Shown: positions 33,734 through 43,000 of the stretch, piece by piece | Position numbering within the stretch: position 1 is the first letter of the stretch | Layout: each line of letters begins with the position of its first letter | Assembly (NCBI GenBank): GCA_041648175.1 | Contig: JBAZPO010000024.1 | Location: 1 to 43,055, forward strand | DNA length: 43,055 nt | Source: Desulfobaccales bacterium | GTDB taxonomy: Bacteria; Desulfobacterota; Desulfobaccia; Desulfobaccales; 0-14-0-80-60-11 | Direction of reading: 5' to 3' | Translations under genes and position numbers: made by a program | Notes under the pieces: generated by a model | Seen by the model: only the letters and a program-made list of their open reading frames with translations | The model's database searches: none | Told to the model about the DNA's origin: nothing

Positions 33734-35250
33734 AGTTCAGGTTGAATCATCCTTTTGATATGCGCCATATCCAGGTGCCGCCGCAGCAAGTCGGCCAGGC
33801 GGTCCAACTGGGCTTCTTGAAATTTTTCATAAGACATTTCCAACGGGGCCATCTCTGGAGACGGCCGGTTCTCCCGCAGTTCCTCCCGGAAGGCTCGGCG
33901 AAAGCCGTCATTGTCGAACAGGCCGTGGAGATAGGTGCCCCAGACTCGCCGGTCCGGGCTGACCCAGCCATCGGCCACCCGCAAGGGTTCCCCGTTCCGA
34001 CTGATGATCTCGAAAGCCGGCTTCCCCGCCCCCAGAGGCTCGGTTTCTCCCATGTGGATTTCATATGCAGAAAGCAGCCCGTTTTCTGCCCGGTCTTGCC
34101 ACCGGGCCTCAACCTGGGTAGTCGTTTTAGCCCCGGCCATGGTGGTGATGAGCGGTAAAAGTCCCAGCCCCGCCTCCGTCCGGGGGTCGCCTTCCACCCC
34201 CAGGGGGTCCCGGACTTCCTGCCCCAGGATTTGGTAACCCCCGCAAATCCCCACCACCCGGCCACCTGCCCGAGCGTAGGCTTGAATCTGCGGGAACAAG
34301 CCGCTCCCTTTCAGATAAAGCAAATCGCTGATGGTGTTCTTGGTGCCCGGCAGGATCAACAGGTCCAGGCCATCCAGCTTATCCCGGTGATCCAAATAGC
34401 GCAGGGCCACCCCCGGCTCCTGCTCCAGAGGGTCGAAGTCGGTGTAGTTGGAAATATGGGGCAGGCGCACCACGCCGATCTTCAGGCCCCCAGCCTCCCC
34501 CCAGGTGCCGTCGCCGCGCTTTTTGCCCAGGGCCACACTATCTTCTTCGGGGAGCACCAGGTCGCGGTCGTAAGGCACCACGCCCAAGACCGGCCGTTTG
34601 GTGCGGGTCTCGATGATGGTTACGCCCGAATCGAACAGGGCCGCATCGCCCCGAAACTTGTTGATTATAAAGCCTTTAAGCATCCGGCGCTCGCCGGGCG
34701 TCAGGAGGAGAAAGGCGCCGATGGTGGCTGCAAAGACCCCGCCCCGGTCGATGTCGGCCACCAGGAGCACCGCGGCCCCCGCCCTTTTAGCCATGCTGAA
34801 GTTCACCAGGTCATTTTTCTTTAAATTCAGCTCCACCGCGCTGCCGGCTCCTTCCAGCACGATGAGTTCATAAGCCTGGGCGAGGCGGCGGTAGCTCTCC
34901 ATGACCTTGCGCACCAGCCGGGGCTTGAGCCGGTAGTACTCCCGGGCCGGATAATTCCCATACACCCGGCCGTGGACGATCACCTGGGAACCCACGTCGC
35001 TGCTGGGCTTGAGCAAGATGGGGTTCATGTCCACGTGGGGAGTGAGGCCCGCGGCCTGGGCCTGCACCACCTGGGCCCGGCCCATCTCCCCGCCTTCCGG
35101 GGTGATGAAACTGTTCAGGGCCATGTTCTGGGCCTTGAAGGGCGCCACCCGGATGCCTTCCTGGCGGAAGATCCGGCACAACCCGGCCACCATGATGCTC
35201 TTGCCCACATCCGAGCCCGAACCCAGGATCATTAAAGGACGATATTTCAT
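33730..35250 (-). CDS. cbiP: Cobyric acid synthase CbiP
   Basis: Glutamine-dependent amidotransferase (506 aa) adding four amides to adenosylcobyrinic a,c-diamide. The N-terminal ATP-binding domain begins LMILGSGSDVGKSIMVAGL, with FKAQNMALNS, GRAQVVQA and VLEGAGS. The C-terminal class I glutaminase domain has the nucleophile Cys in GICGGYQILG and an IHMGET segment. The ATG at 35250 has no obvious ribosome-binding site. The short gap to cbiH holds a CAGCTTTCAGCAGTCAG spacer repeat. Confidence 0.95.
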   Translation of the reverse strand: MKYRPLMILGSGSDVGKSIMVAGLCRIFRQEGIRVAPFKAQNMALNSFITPEGGEMGRAQVVQAQAAGLTPHVDMNPILLKPSSDVGSQVIVHGRVYGNYPAREYYRLKPRLVRKVMESYRRLAQAYELIVLEGAGSAVELNLKKNDLVNFSMAKRAGAAVLLVADIDRGGVFAATIGAFLLLTPGERRMLKGFIINKFRGDAALFDSGVTIIETRTKRPVLGVVPYDRDLVLPEEDSVALGKKRGDGTWGEAGGLKIGVVRLPHISNYTDFDPLEQEPGVALRYLDHRDKLDGLDLLILPGTKNTISDLLYLKGSGLFPQIQAYARAGGRVVGICGGYQILGQEVRDPLGVEGDPRTEAGLGLLPLITTMAGAKTTTQVEARWQDRAENGLLSAYEIHMGETEPLGAGKPAFEIISRNGEPLRVADGWVSPDRRVWGTYLHGLFDNDGFRRAFREELRENRPSPEMAPLEMSYEKFQEAQLDRLADLLRRHLDMAHIKRMIQPEL

Positions 35251-35258
35251 TTTTTAGC

Positions 35259-35290
35259 TATCAGCCTTCAGCTTTCAGCAGTCAGCTTTT
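35259..35290. repeat. Spacer repeat with CAGCTTTCAGCAGTCAG core
   Basis: This sequence type recurs at 15867-15899 and, in related or inverted form, at 12590-12625 and weakly near 15052. Here it reaches into the 3' end of cbiH, supplying its last codons and stop. Confidence 0.55.
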
Positions 35291-36070
35291 TTCCCTGACA
35301 CCTGAAACCTGCCCCCTGTACTTGTCCCGGTAGCCCCGAGGGGTGATCATGTAAGGGCCGTAAGCGTGGGTCTGAGAGTTGCCTATAATAACAATGGTTT
35401 GCATATCCACCGGATGTTGGAGCATGTCCGCCAAGGTGGTGACGATAGTCGCCTGCTCCTGGCGCATGGCCCGGGAGACAATGCCCACGGGAGTCAGCGG
35501 GTCTTTATGGCGCAAGAGCATCTCCCGCACCGCGCCCAGTTGCCAGTCCCGTTTCTTGCTCTTTGGGTTATAGAGCACGATAACGAAATCCCCCTGGGCC
35601 GTCAGTTCCAGCCGCTTTGCAATGGTCTCCCAGGGAGTGAGGAGGTCGCTTAAGGAGATGGCGACAAAATCGTGCATCAGGGGCGCGCCCAACAGGGCCG
35701 CGCCTGCGGCCAGGGCCGGGATTCCGGGGATGACTTCCAGGTGAAAATCCACCTCCGCCTCGCCTTCGGGCGGCCCCACCTTGAGCTCCTGGGCGGCGCA
35801 CATCTCTAAAACCAGCCCGGCCATTCCATAGATGCCGGCATCGCCGCTAGAGACCAGGGCCACCCGTTGCCCGGCCAGCGCCCGGTCCAGGGCCAGTTGG
35901 CAGCGCTTCACTTCGGCCTTCATGCCGGTGGCCACCACTTCCTGGTCGGTCAACAGGGGAAGCACCAGATCGATGTAGGTTTGATAGCCCACCACCACCT
36001 GAGCTTCGGCCAGGGCATTCTGAGCCCTGGGAATGATATATTCGGCAAACCCGGGTCCCAGGCTCACCAC
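35282..36070 (-). CDS. cbiH: Precorrin-3B/Co-precorrin-3 C17-methyltransferase CbiH
   Basis: SAM-dependent methyltransferase (262 aa) that contracts the ring at C17 together with CbiG in the anaerobic pathway. The tetrapyrrole methylase fold is clear: VVSLGPGFAEYIIPRA, VVGYQTYIDLV, ALVSSGDAGIYGMAGLVLE, EVIPGIPALAAGAALLGAPLMHDF and VIVLYNPKSKKRDWQL. GTG 36070, 2 nt after the cbiG stop, begins exactly at the family start; the frame open upstream to 36253 overlaps cbiG and is low-complexity. Its last residues derive from a spacer repeat. Confidence 0.93.
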   Translation of the reverse strand: MVSLGPGFAEYIIPRAQNALAEAQVVVGYQTYIDLVLPLLTDQEVVATGMKAEVKRCQLALDRALAGQRVALVSSGDAGIYGMAGLVLEMCAAQELKVGPPEGEAEVDFHLEVIPGIPALAAGAALLGAPLMHDFVAISLSDLLTPWETIAKRLELTAQGDFVIVLYNPKSKKRDWQLGAVREMLLRHKDPLTPVGIVSRAMRQEQATIVTTLADMLQHPVDMQTIVIIGNSQTHAYGPYMITPRGYRDKYRGQVSGVREKS

Positions 36071-36072
36071 CG

Positions 36073-37119
36073 TTAAGCGACCCGGGCTACTGCCAGGGTG
36101 GCGTTGGCGGCCTTGCGCTTGGGGACGATCAGTTCCACTCCCCCGGCCTTCAGGGCCGCCGCCTCGCTGACACTCACCACTCCCATATGGCGAGCCACCC
36201 GGGGCGAGGGGTTCGGCGCCGGCATTGCTTCCAGTTCTTGTGCGGTAAACCATAAAAATTCGACTCCCAGACTCCGGGCGGCCATCCGCAACCCGGGTTC
36301 CTCCTTTTTGGCCTCGATGGTAGCCAGGGCCTTCAGGGACAGAAGGGACAACCCTTCCTGCTGAAATGTATATTCAATGAAATCAATAAGTTCTTTCTCA
36401 GGGGTTCCTTTATGGCAGCCCATCCCGGCCACCAGGTTCCGGGGCCGCAGCCGCAGCCAATCGGCAGGCCAGGGGCGCTCCCGAAAACCTACGTAAACCA
36501 CAGGGCCTGGAATGCCCAAGGCCCGGTCCAGGTCAGTCTCCGGGACAAACAGCTCCGGATATGCCGATACCATCTCGGCCAGGCAATTATACTGGTCCAC
36601 CACCCGGACAGGCCGGCCTTCCAGCAGGGCCATGGAAATTACTCGGACCTCCGGCAGGTTTTCGATGGTCAGACCATGCTCCACCGCCAGCAGGTCCAGC
36701 GCCGGCAGCCCCTGTACGTCGGTGGCCGTGGTGATGACCGGAGTCCCACCCAATATCCGGGCTACTTCATGGGCCAGTTCGTTGGCCCCGCCCAGATGCC
36801 CCGAGAGCAGGCTGATGGCAAACTGTCCGGCCTCATCCACCACCACCACCCCGGGGTCACAAGCCTTGCTCTTTAAGAAAGGCGCGATGCTCCTCACCAC
36901 GATGCCTACGGCCATGACGCAGACCAGGTTTTCTCCCCGGGCAAAGGCTTCCCCTAACGTCTGGGAGAGACTGACGAAAACCAGGTCCCCCGGCTCCCCG
37001 GCCTGGGCCTGGGACAACCAACACTGCGCTCCGGGCAGGCTCCGGCAGAGCCGCCGGGCCAGGACCGCGCCTTTCGGGGTCAGGGCCAGGATTTTGATGG
37101 GACGGGGCGGGGAAATCAT
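36073..37119 (-). CDS. cbiG: Cobalt-precorrin-5A hydrolase CbiG
   Basis: Opens the delta-lactone and releases acetaldehyde during ring contraction (348 aa). N-terminal family motif VCVMAVGIVVRSIAPFLKSKACDPGVVVVDE, central LLSGHLGGANELA, and C-terminal MGCHKGTPEKELIDFI and HMGVVSVSEAAALKAGG are all present. ATG 37119 (MISPPRPIK) is preferred to TTG 37143. It is followed directly by cbiH. Confidence 0.93.
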   Translation of the reverse strand: MISPPRPIKILALTPKGAVLARRLCRSLPGAQCWLSQAQAGEPGDLVFVSLSQTLGEAFARGENLVCVMAVGIVVRSIAPFLKSKACDPGVVVVDEAGQFAISLLSGHLGGANELAHEVARILGGTPVITTATDVQGLPALDLLAVEHGLTIENLPEVRVISMALLEGRPVRVVDQYNCLAEMVSAYPELFVPETDLDRALGIPGPVVYVGFRERPWPADWLRLRPRNLVAGMGCHKGTPEKELIDFIEYTFQQEGLSLLSLKALATIEAKKEEPGLRMAARSLGVEFLWFTAQELEAMPAPNPSPRVARHMGVVSVSEAAALKAGGVELIVPKRKAANATLAVARVA

Positions 37120-37148
37120 TTCATCACCAATTTTTAACAACAATCATA

Positions 37149-37240
37149 GGGCGGCCCGTGGCCGCCATTCAGCGGCGTGCACGGCACGCCCTCTGGAACT
37201 GGACGGGCCTGTAGGGACGGGTTTTAAACCCGCGCCTACA
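37149..37240. repeat. Cluster of three hairpins between cbiF and cbiG
   Basis: Three palindromes stand in a row: GGGCGGCC-type at 37149-37166, GGCGTGC-ACG-GCACGCC at 37174-37190 and TGTAGG...CCTACA at 37210-37240. The last overlaps the 3' end of cbiF. They resemble dispersed palindromes and could affect the cbi transcript. Confidence 0.55.
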
Positions 37241-38024
37241 AATCTTCCCCAACAAGGGGCCGAAACCCATGGGCAAAATCTCGATCATAAAGTTTGGACC
37301 TGGCCTTTAACTGCCCTTCCCTGGCGGCCAGGGCCGGACCCACCAGGATCAAGGCCTGGCGCTCAATGTCCGCTTCCTTGACCAACCCGGCGATAGTTGC
37401 CATCTTGCCTCGGATAATCTGCTGGTCCGGCCAGCTCACTCGGTAGGCCACCACCACCGGCGTTTCCGGACCGTAGGCGGGGGTGAGTTCGGCCACCACG
37501 GCATCTATAAGTTTGATACTCAGATAGATGACCAGGGTGGCCCCGTGACGAGCCAGATCACCTAAGGCCTCCCCCGGCGGCACCGGGGTGCGCCCCGCCG
37601 CCCGGGTTAAAATAACGGTCTGGGTCACCTCCGGCAGGGTGAGTTCCTGGGCCAGAGCCGCAGCCGCAGCAAAGGCCGCGGTCACTCCGGGGATTACCTG
37701 GCAAGGGATCTGTTCTTGTTCCAAAACTTCCAGCTGCTCCTGGATGGCCCCGTAGAGGGAAGGGTCGCCGGAGTGGACCCGGACCACCCGTTGGCCGACC
37801 CGGTGCCCCCCCATCATCCGGCCAACGATTTCTTCCAGGTTCAGAGCCGCGGTGTCCACGAGTTCGGCCCCTGGGCCGGCCCAGGTAAGAATAGCCGGCG
37901 ACACCAGGGACCCGGCATAGAGCACCAGGTCTGCCGCGGCCAGGGCCTTTTGCCCTTTGACTGTGATTAGCTCCGGGTCACCGGGCCCGGCTCCTATGAA
38001 GATAACGGGATGACGCTCAGTCAT
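37236..38024 (-). CDS. cbiF: Co-precorrin-4 C11-methyltransferase CbiF
   Basis: SAM-dependent methyltransferase (262 aa) acting at C11. Features: VIFIGAGPGDPELITVKG, LVLYAGSLV, VRVHSGDPSLYGAIQEQ, IPGVTAAFAAAAALAQELTLPEV and TRAAGRTPVP. AAGGGAAA precedes ATG 38024. A 48-nt gap separates it from cbiET, and the downstream gap to cbiG (116 nt) holds hairpins. Confidence 0.94.
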   Translation of the reverse strand: MTERHPVIFIGAGPGDPELITVKGQKALAAADLVLYAGSLVSPAILTWAGPGAELVDTAALNLEEIVGRMMGGHRVGQRVVRVHSGDPSLYGAIQEQLEVLEQEQIPCQVIPGVTAAFAAAAALAQELTLPEVTQTVILTRAAGRTPVPPGEALGDLARHGATLVIYLSIKLIDAVVAELTPAYGPETPVVVAYRVSWPDQQIIRGKMATIAGLVKEADIERQALILVGPALAAREGQLKARSKLYDRDFAHGFRPLVGEDL

Positions 38025-38072
38025 GCAATTTCCCTTCTTTCAGCAGCCAGCGGAAAGTTGCCATTTTTTGTT

Positions 38073-39308
38073 CTAAACCCTAACCCCTGCCTGGTTCTTG
38101 ACTCCAGTAACTATCCACACCGGATTCAACGCCTGCAACGCGGTCCCGCCGGCCAGGGAGTGCGAACGGCTTACCTGGAGGTGGACCACTTCAACCTCCC
38201 AGCCCGCTTCGGTCAGGACGTTTCGGGCCGTCTCCAAGGTCTCTAAAAGGGCCGCGCTGATCACCACCCGGCCACCGGGCATCAAGCGCCGCATGGCTTC
38301 CCGGACGATAGCCCCGACTTCCGGGCCGCCGCCCCCCACGAAAACCCGCTGGGGGTCGGGCAGGGCCGCCAGACACAATGGGGCCGGGGCGCAGACTATT
38401 TCCAGGTTAGGCACCCCAAACTGATCCCGGTTGGCGGCGATTTGGGCCGCCCTCTCCGGGTGGCGCTCCACCGCAAAAACTTTCCCGTCGGGGATAAGCA
38501 GGCTGGCCTCCAACCCCACGGAGCCGCAACCGGCCCCTACGTCCCAGAGGACTTGGCCAGGGAGAAGCCTCAGTTTGGCCAGAACCACAGCTCGCACTTC
38601 GGTCTTGGTGATGAGCCCGGCCTGATGGACCAAAACCTCCTCCGGGAGCCCCAGGTGTAATTGTGGCCCAGGGGCAACCGCCTCGCCCGGCTCGGACAGC
38701 GCCAACACCAGGTTCAAGGCCGAAAATTCCCGCCCCAAAGTCTCCTCCAGGCTCAACCAGGTGACCCGCTCGGTGTCCTGGCCCAGGTCTTCCGCCACGC
38801 AGAGGCGCGACCTCGTTAAACCCCGGTCCAGAAGGAACCGGGCAATCTCGCCGGGTGTATGAACCGGGTCTGTATAGATGATCAAGGCGCCCGGTTTTCT
38901 CAAAGCGGCGCGCAACAGCTCCCACGAACGCCCGTGCAGGCTGATGATAGTGGCGTCCTGCCAGGGCATCTTCAGGCGGGCGCAGGCGGCCTGGACCGCA
39001 GTGAGGTTGGGGTGAATCACCACCTGCTCGGCCCCCAGGACTTTTACAACTAGCGGCCCGATGCCGTAAAAATTAGGGTCTCCGGAAGCCAGCACCACCA
39101 CTCGTTTGGCTGCGGCCAGGGCCGCCAGTTGCCTGAGGGTCCCCTCCGGGTCCTTGCCCAGGGGAATCTTCATGGCCCGATGCTTCGGGAAGTAATCCAG
39201 AAGCCGCCGCCCCCCCACCAACACCTGGGCCTCGCGGATAATTTCCAAGACCTTGGGGGTCAAATCCGCGGGTGACATCCCCAGACCCACTACCTGCACC
39301 GGAATCAT
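38073..39308 (-). CDS. cbiET: Fused precorrin C5,15-methyltransferase/decarboxylase CbiET
   Basis: Bifunctional enzyme (411 aa) methylating C5 and C15 and decarboxylating the C12 acetate. The N-terminal CbiE part (about 1-200) has VQVVGLGMSPADLTPKVLE and VVLASGDPNFYGIGPLV. The C-terminal CbiT part has the SAM-binding motif VLWDVGAGCGSVGLEASLL, VFVGGGGPEVGAIV and VISAALLETLE. Equivalent to CobL; CbiE and CbiT are separate in Salmonella. The ATG overlaps the cbiD stop as ATGA. Confidence 0.94.
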   Translation of the reverse strand: MIPVQVVGLGMSPADLTPKVLEIIREAQVLVGGRRLLDYFPKHRAMKIPLGKDPEGTLRQLAALAAAKRVVVLASGDPNFYGIGPLVVKVLGAEQVVIHPNLTAVQAACARLKMPWQDATIISLHGRSWELLRAALRKPGALIIYTDPVHTPGEIARFLLDRGLTRSRLCVAEDLGQDTERVTWLSLEETLGREFSALNLVLALSEPGEAVAPGPQLHLGLPEEVLVHQAGLITKTEVRAVVLAKLRLLPGQVLWDVGAGCGSVGLEASLLIPDGKVFAVERHPERAAQIAANRDQFGVPNLEIVCAPAPLCLAALPDPQRVFVGGGGPEVGAIVREAMRRLMPGGRVVISAALLETLETARNVLTEAGWEVEVVHLQVSRSHSLAGGTALQALNPVWIVTGVKNQAGVRV

Positions 39309-40477
39309 GCCGCCACCCCGTTGCTCTCCCCCCGCCAGAGGGTAGCGCCGTCAAAATCGAGCACGACGACGGTAAGCTGGGGACTGGGTCCGGTATAGTC
39401 CCGCAAGGCCGCCAGCATGCGCTCACCCACCTGGGCCACCACCTGGCCGGCCCCGGCCTGGTTAAGAATTTCCAGGGCCTGCCGGGCCGTATTGGCCCTG
39501 GCCACCGCCTGGGCCAGAAGTGCGTCCCCGGTCAGATTCAGGGTCCAGCGCCCCAATTCCTTTAAATCAGCCAGCCCCCGTGAGGCATGGGTATGCCCAA
39601 ACCCCTGGGCGATCTTCAGGGCCTTGCCGAAAAAAGCCCCTGTCGTGATCTCGGGAAATCCCATACCCGCAGCCACTTTCAGGGCAAAGCGCACATAATC
39701 GCCCATCTGGACAAAAGCTTCCTCGGGCAGGTCAGGCAGGAGTCCCTTGAGGTAACCCTCGCTCTTGCCTCCGGTGCTGAAGGCAATATGTTTGAGGCCC
39801 GCAGCCCGGGCGACCCGCAGACTGGCCGCGATGGTCGCCCGGTAGGCCTGATGGGAAAAGGGCTTCACCAGCCCCGTGGTGCCCAAAATCGAGATGCCCC
39901 CCACGATCCCCAGACGGGGGTTGAGGGTGTGCCGGGCCAGTTCCTCCCCCCGAGGCACGAAGATTTCCACCGCCAGGCGCAGGGGTTCGGCGGGACCGAC
40001 TGCATGCCACACCTGCAGCAAGGCCTTTTTGATCATCCTGCGGGGCACCGGGTTTATGGCGGGCTCGCCCACCGCCACCGCCAGGCCCGGCTTGGTTACC
40101 CGGCCCACCCCTGCCCCGCCGAGGAAAGCGATGTCCTCTGCCGTTCCCGGAGATTCCAGACGCCAAACCCGAGCTCCGATCTCCGCCCCGTTGGTGACGT
40201 CGGGGTCATCGCCGGCGTCTTTGATCACCACTGCCTCACCCGTGTCACCGGTTCGCCCATGCCGGCACAACGGGATAGTGAGGCTGCCTCCCCCGGGCAG
40301 GGGCACCTCCACCCGCTCCGGGCAGGGTCGACCCAGGAGTTCATACAGCGCCCCTTCAGCCGCGGCTGCCGCCGCGGTGCCCGTGGAAAAGCCCTGGCGC
40401 AGTTCCTTCCGAGGCCGGGGGGGCTTCAGCAGGTCGTCGTCTTCAAGGTGTTGATAATTTTTGGATAATTTTTTCAA
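39305..40477 (-). CDS. cbiD: Cobalt-precorrin-5B C1-methyltransferase CbiD
   Basis: Anaerobic-pathway methyltransferase (390 aa). Features: LRQGFSTGTAAAAAAEGAL, VVIKDAGDDPDVTNGAEIG, GVGRVTKPGLAVAVGEPAINPVPR, LGIVGGISILGTTGLVKPFS and FSTGGKSEGYLK. The start is TTG 40477, as no ATG is available before the conserved core. Its presence identifies the oxygen-independent route. A 107-nt gap lies upstream. Confidence 0.94.
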   Translation of the reverse strand: MKKLSKNYQHLEDDDLLKPPRPRKELRQGFSTGTAAAAAAEGALYELLGRPCPERVEVPLPGGGSLTIPLCRHGRTGDTGEAVVIKDAGDDPDVTNGAEIGARVWRLESPGTAEDIAFLGGAGVGRVTKPGLAVAVGEPAINPVPRRMIKKALLQVWHAVGPAEPLRLAVEIFVPRGEELARHTLNPRLGIVGGISILGTTGLVKPFSHQAYRATIAASLRVARAAGLKHIAFSTGGKSEGYLKGLLPDLPEEAFVQMGDYVRFALKVAAGMGFPEITTGAFFGKALKIAQGFGHTHASRGLADLKELGRWTLNLTGDALLAQAVARANTARQALEILNQAGAGQVVAQVGERMLAALRDYTGPSPQLTVVVLDFDGATLWRGESNGVAA

Positions 40478-40584
40478 ATCGCTTTACAGCCTGTTTCATG
40501 GTTCAGCAAGAGGTATCCCGAGACATGTAAGGTTCCGTTATTTCTGGCAACTGACCCTGGTCACTGACAACAGTCCCTCTCAAC

Positions 40585-41646
40585 TCAACTCCACACCGCG
40601 TACGGCACCGCCACCAGTACCAGACTTAAGAGCCGCAAACCCTGACTTGACAGCAGGAGCTTGGTCCCCAGGCCTGGCGAAAAGATCCCCATGTGAGACG
40701 GCAGTTGGTGACGCAGCGCCCGGATGGGGGTGGCTACAATATTGCCCAGGACCAGGGCCAACACGGTCTGATGGACCGTCAGGGCGCCGGTTTGGAGAAG
40801 AGCCCCGGCTGCGGCCATTCCCGAAGTAAATTCCGCGGCCACGCTGAAGATTACTACGCTGGCAGCTTCCACCGGAAAAAAACCTAAAGCCACGTGGGAA
40901 GCCGTGGCCTCCCGCAGCCACTTGAACAGACCCCAGTCATTCACCAGGAAGATCAGAAAATAGATGGGCAGTGTGAACAGCACCACCCGGGAAAACCGCC
41001 GTCGAAATTTCCGCCAGATTTCCTGGGACACCTTTTCCTTCCTGACCGGCAGAGTTGGTTCGGAAATCCCTGGCCCGGCATCGGTCCCGGCTGGCAGCCG
41101 CCAGCGGGCATAGCCCAAAATGACCATGCTCCGGAGCAAGGCCGCCACCCCGGTCAGGGCCAAGTAGATAAGCCCGGCCTCCCGGGTCAGGGGCAAAATG
41201 ATAAAAAACGTGGTGGGGAGATGGAGCAGGTAAACCGGCAGCCCACCGTTGAACAGATAAGTCAGAGTCATCTCCTCGCGGCTGATTTTCTCTTCCTGGT
41301 AAAAAGTCCACAACATTGTGTTGGCCAGGATTTTGGAGAAAAACGCCGCGGTAAAAGTGGCCCCGCTTTCCCGTTTCAGGTGCCCCCAACGCAGCACAGG
41401 CGCGGTCCAGCCTCCCAGTTTGCTCGCCCAACCCAGGGATTCGATGGCCTGCCCCACCAGCAGGCCTACCCCCATATAAGCCAGAAGCCAGAGCAAAGGA
41501 GAGCCCAGATGATGGTAAAGTTTCCTGACCGTCAGGCGGTCCGAGGCCCCGCCCAGACCCAGCCAGGAGATCGCGACCAGCAGGCTCAGAGCCAGAAGGA
41601 ACAGCCAGACTCCCCGGCCTCCCAGAGCCTTGGAATGGACTTTCAA
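40585..41646 (-). CDS. GATE (nucleoside recognition) domain membrane protein
   Basis: A 353-aa integral membrane protein with about eight hydrophobic segments. Two halves with similar layout (MGVGLLVGQAIESLGW... and the second around FTLPIYFLIFLVNDWGLF... AAEFTSGMAAAGALL) fit the nucleoside-recognition/Gate domain pattern. These proteins are seen as transport-like, with no agreed substrate. It sits inside the cobalamin operon, its ATG overlapping the cbiL stop, so it may move cobalt, a precursor or a corrinoid; this is inferred from position only. Confidence 0.75.
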   Translation of the reverse strand: MKVHSKALGGRGVWLFLLALSLLVAISWLGLGGASDRLTVRKLYHHLGSPLLWLLAYMGVGLLVGQAIESLGWASKLGGWTAPVLRWGHLKRESGATFTAAFFSKILANTMLWTFYQEEKISREEMTLTYLFNGGLPVYLLHLPTTFFIILPLTREAGLIYLALTGVAALLRSMVILGYARWRLPAGTDAGPGISEPTLPVRKEKVSQEIWRKFRRRFSRVVLFTLPIYFLIFLVNDWGLFKWLREATASHVALGFFPVEAASVVIFSVAAEFTSGMAAAGALLQTGALTVHQTVLALVLGNIVATPIRALRHQLPSHMGIFSPGLGTKLLLSSQGLRLLSLVLVAVPYAVWS

Positions 41647-42365
41647 TAGCCTTTGCCTTGCTTCTTAATGATGACCATGGAGAGATAGGGCAATTCCCGG
41701 CCTTTCAGGTCCCGCAGGTTTTCTACGACGGTTTCACCATCCAGGCCACAGCGGCTGATGCACGTGGTTCGGTCCAGAAGGTCCATCTCCTCCAAGGTCT
41801 GATAGATTTCATCAAAATAGCGATAGGTCTTGAGGATCACGATATTATCTGATTTATCGATAACTTCCTTCAGGTTGGCCGCACCCAAGGCCCCCGACAC
41901 CAAATAGAAAGATTCCTCCCCTTCGGTGAGCGGAATGTGGGTCAGGGCCGCGGCGGCGCTGTAGGAGGTGATGCCGGGGATGGTGACGATGCGCACCTTG
42001 GGTTGCAGCCGCTTGAGGGTCTTCAACAGATACCCGAAAGTAGAGTAGGTCAGGGGGTCTCCCAGGGTGACGAAGGCAGCGTCACTGCCGGTATCCAGCA
42101 CTTCCAGGACTCGCCGGGCGTTCTCCTCCCAGGCGGAGGCCAGCACCTGGGGGTCCTTGCTCATGGGGAAAGGCAGGTGCTCGATGCCGGCGCCATTAAG
42201 GTGGCAGCGCACGATGCTCAGGGCCAGACTGTAGCTGTTTTTGGTGGAGCACGCCGCAAAGATGTGGGGCACCCGATGCAGCACCTTGACCGCCTTCAGG
42301 GTGATCAATTCGGGATCTCCCGGTCCTACGCCGATCCCGTAAAGTGTCCCGGTTTTTGTGGTCAT
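41643..42365 (-). CDS. cbiL: Precorrin-2/Co-factor II C20-methyltransferase CbiL
   Basis: SAM-dependent methyltransferase (240 aa) for C20. Features: LYGIGVGPGDPELITLKAVKVL, VTLGDPLTYSTFGYLLKTL and IPGITSYSAAAALTHIPLTEGEE. ATG 42365 overlaps the cbiC stop as ATGA and begins MTTKTGTLYGIG. The frame continues upstream to 42464 but that part overlaps cbiC and is low-complexity. Confidence 0.94.
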   Translation of the reverse strand: MTTKTGTLYGIGVGPGDPELITLKAVKVLHRVPHIFAACSTKNSYSLALSIVRCHLNGAGIEHLPFPMSKDPQVLASAWEENARRVLEVLDTGSDAAFVTLGDPLTYSTFGYLLKTLKRLQPKVRIVTIPGITSYSAAAALTHIPLTEGEESFYLVSGALGAANLKEVIDKSDNIVILKTYRYFDEIYQTLEEMDLLDRTTCISRCGLDGETVVENLRDLKGRELPYLSMVIIKKQGKGY

Positions 42366-43000
42366 GACGGCGTCTCCTCCAAGGCCATGATGGCCAGGGC
42401 ATTGATGATGCTGGCTGCCACCGCGGAGCCGCCTTTCGGCCCCAGGGCGGTGATGTAAGGGCAATCCTGGCGAGCCAGGGCGTCTTTTGATTCCGCAGCG
42501 TTGACAAATCCCACCGGCACTCCCACTACGAGGGCCGGCCGCGGGGCCCCATCCGCCAGCAACTCCAGCAAGCGCAACAGGGCGGTGGGGGCGTTGCCGA
42601 TGGCCACGATACCTCCGGCCAGTCTCGGCAAACTCCGCTCCAGGGCTACCGCAGCCCGGGTAGTGCCGCGGCGCTGCGCTTCTTCCGCCACTTCCGGATC
42701 GTCCATGAGACAGAAGGCCTCCGCCCCCAGACGGCCCAGACGGCCGGTGGAGATGCCCGCCAGGAGCATGCGGGTGTCAGTGGCCACCGGGTTGCCCCGT
42801 TTCAAAGCCTCCACCCCGGCGGCAATGGCCACAGGATGAATACGGGCCGAAGTGAGGTACTCCGGGTCCGCGGTGGTGTGGATCATGCGCCGGACCACGA
42901 ACCAGACCTCGGGCGGCAGGTGGTGCGGTCCCACCTGGGCTTCGATGCGGCGGAAACTCTCGGCCTCGATCTCTGAGGGGAGACGGGGTTGCCAGTTCAT
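42362..43000 (-). CDS. cbiC: Cobalt-precorrin-8 methylmutase CbiC
   Basis: Moves the C11 methyl to C12 to give cobyrinate (212 aa). Features: IEAESFRRIEAQVG, VVRRMIHTTADPEYL, DTRMLLAGISTGRLGR, IGNAPTALLRLLELL, PVGFVNAAESKDAL and ITALGPKGGSAVAASIINAL, with the catalytic His in RRMIHTT. AAAGGAG lies 5 nt before the ATG. It is the first gene of the cluster visible here; only 55 nt upstream are in the window, so promoter and any B12 riboswitch cannot be assessed. Confidence 0.95.
   Translation of the reverse strand: MNWQPRLPSEIEAESFRRIEAQVGPHHLPPEVWFVVRRMIHTTADPEYLTSARIHPVAIAAGVEALKRGNPVATDTRMLLAGISTGRLGRLGAEAFCLMDDPEVAEEAQRRGTTRAAVALERSLPRLAGGIVAIGNAPTALLRLLELLADGAPRPALVVGVPVGFVNAAESKDALARQDCPYITALGPKGGSAVAASIINALAIMALEETPS

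Noticed and set aside
36071..36253. N-terminal extension of CbiH
   Set aside because: Lies within cbiG, is low-complexity and precedes the clear family start.
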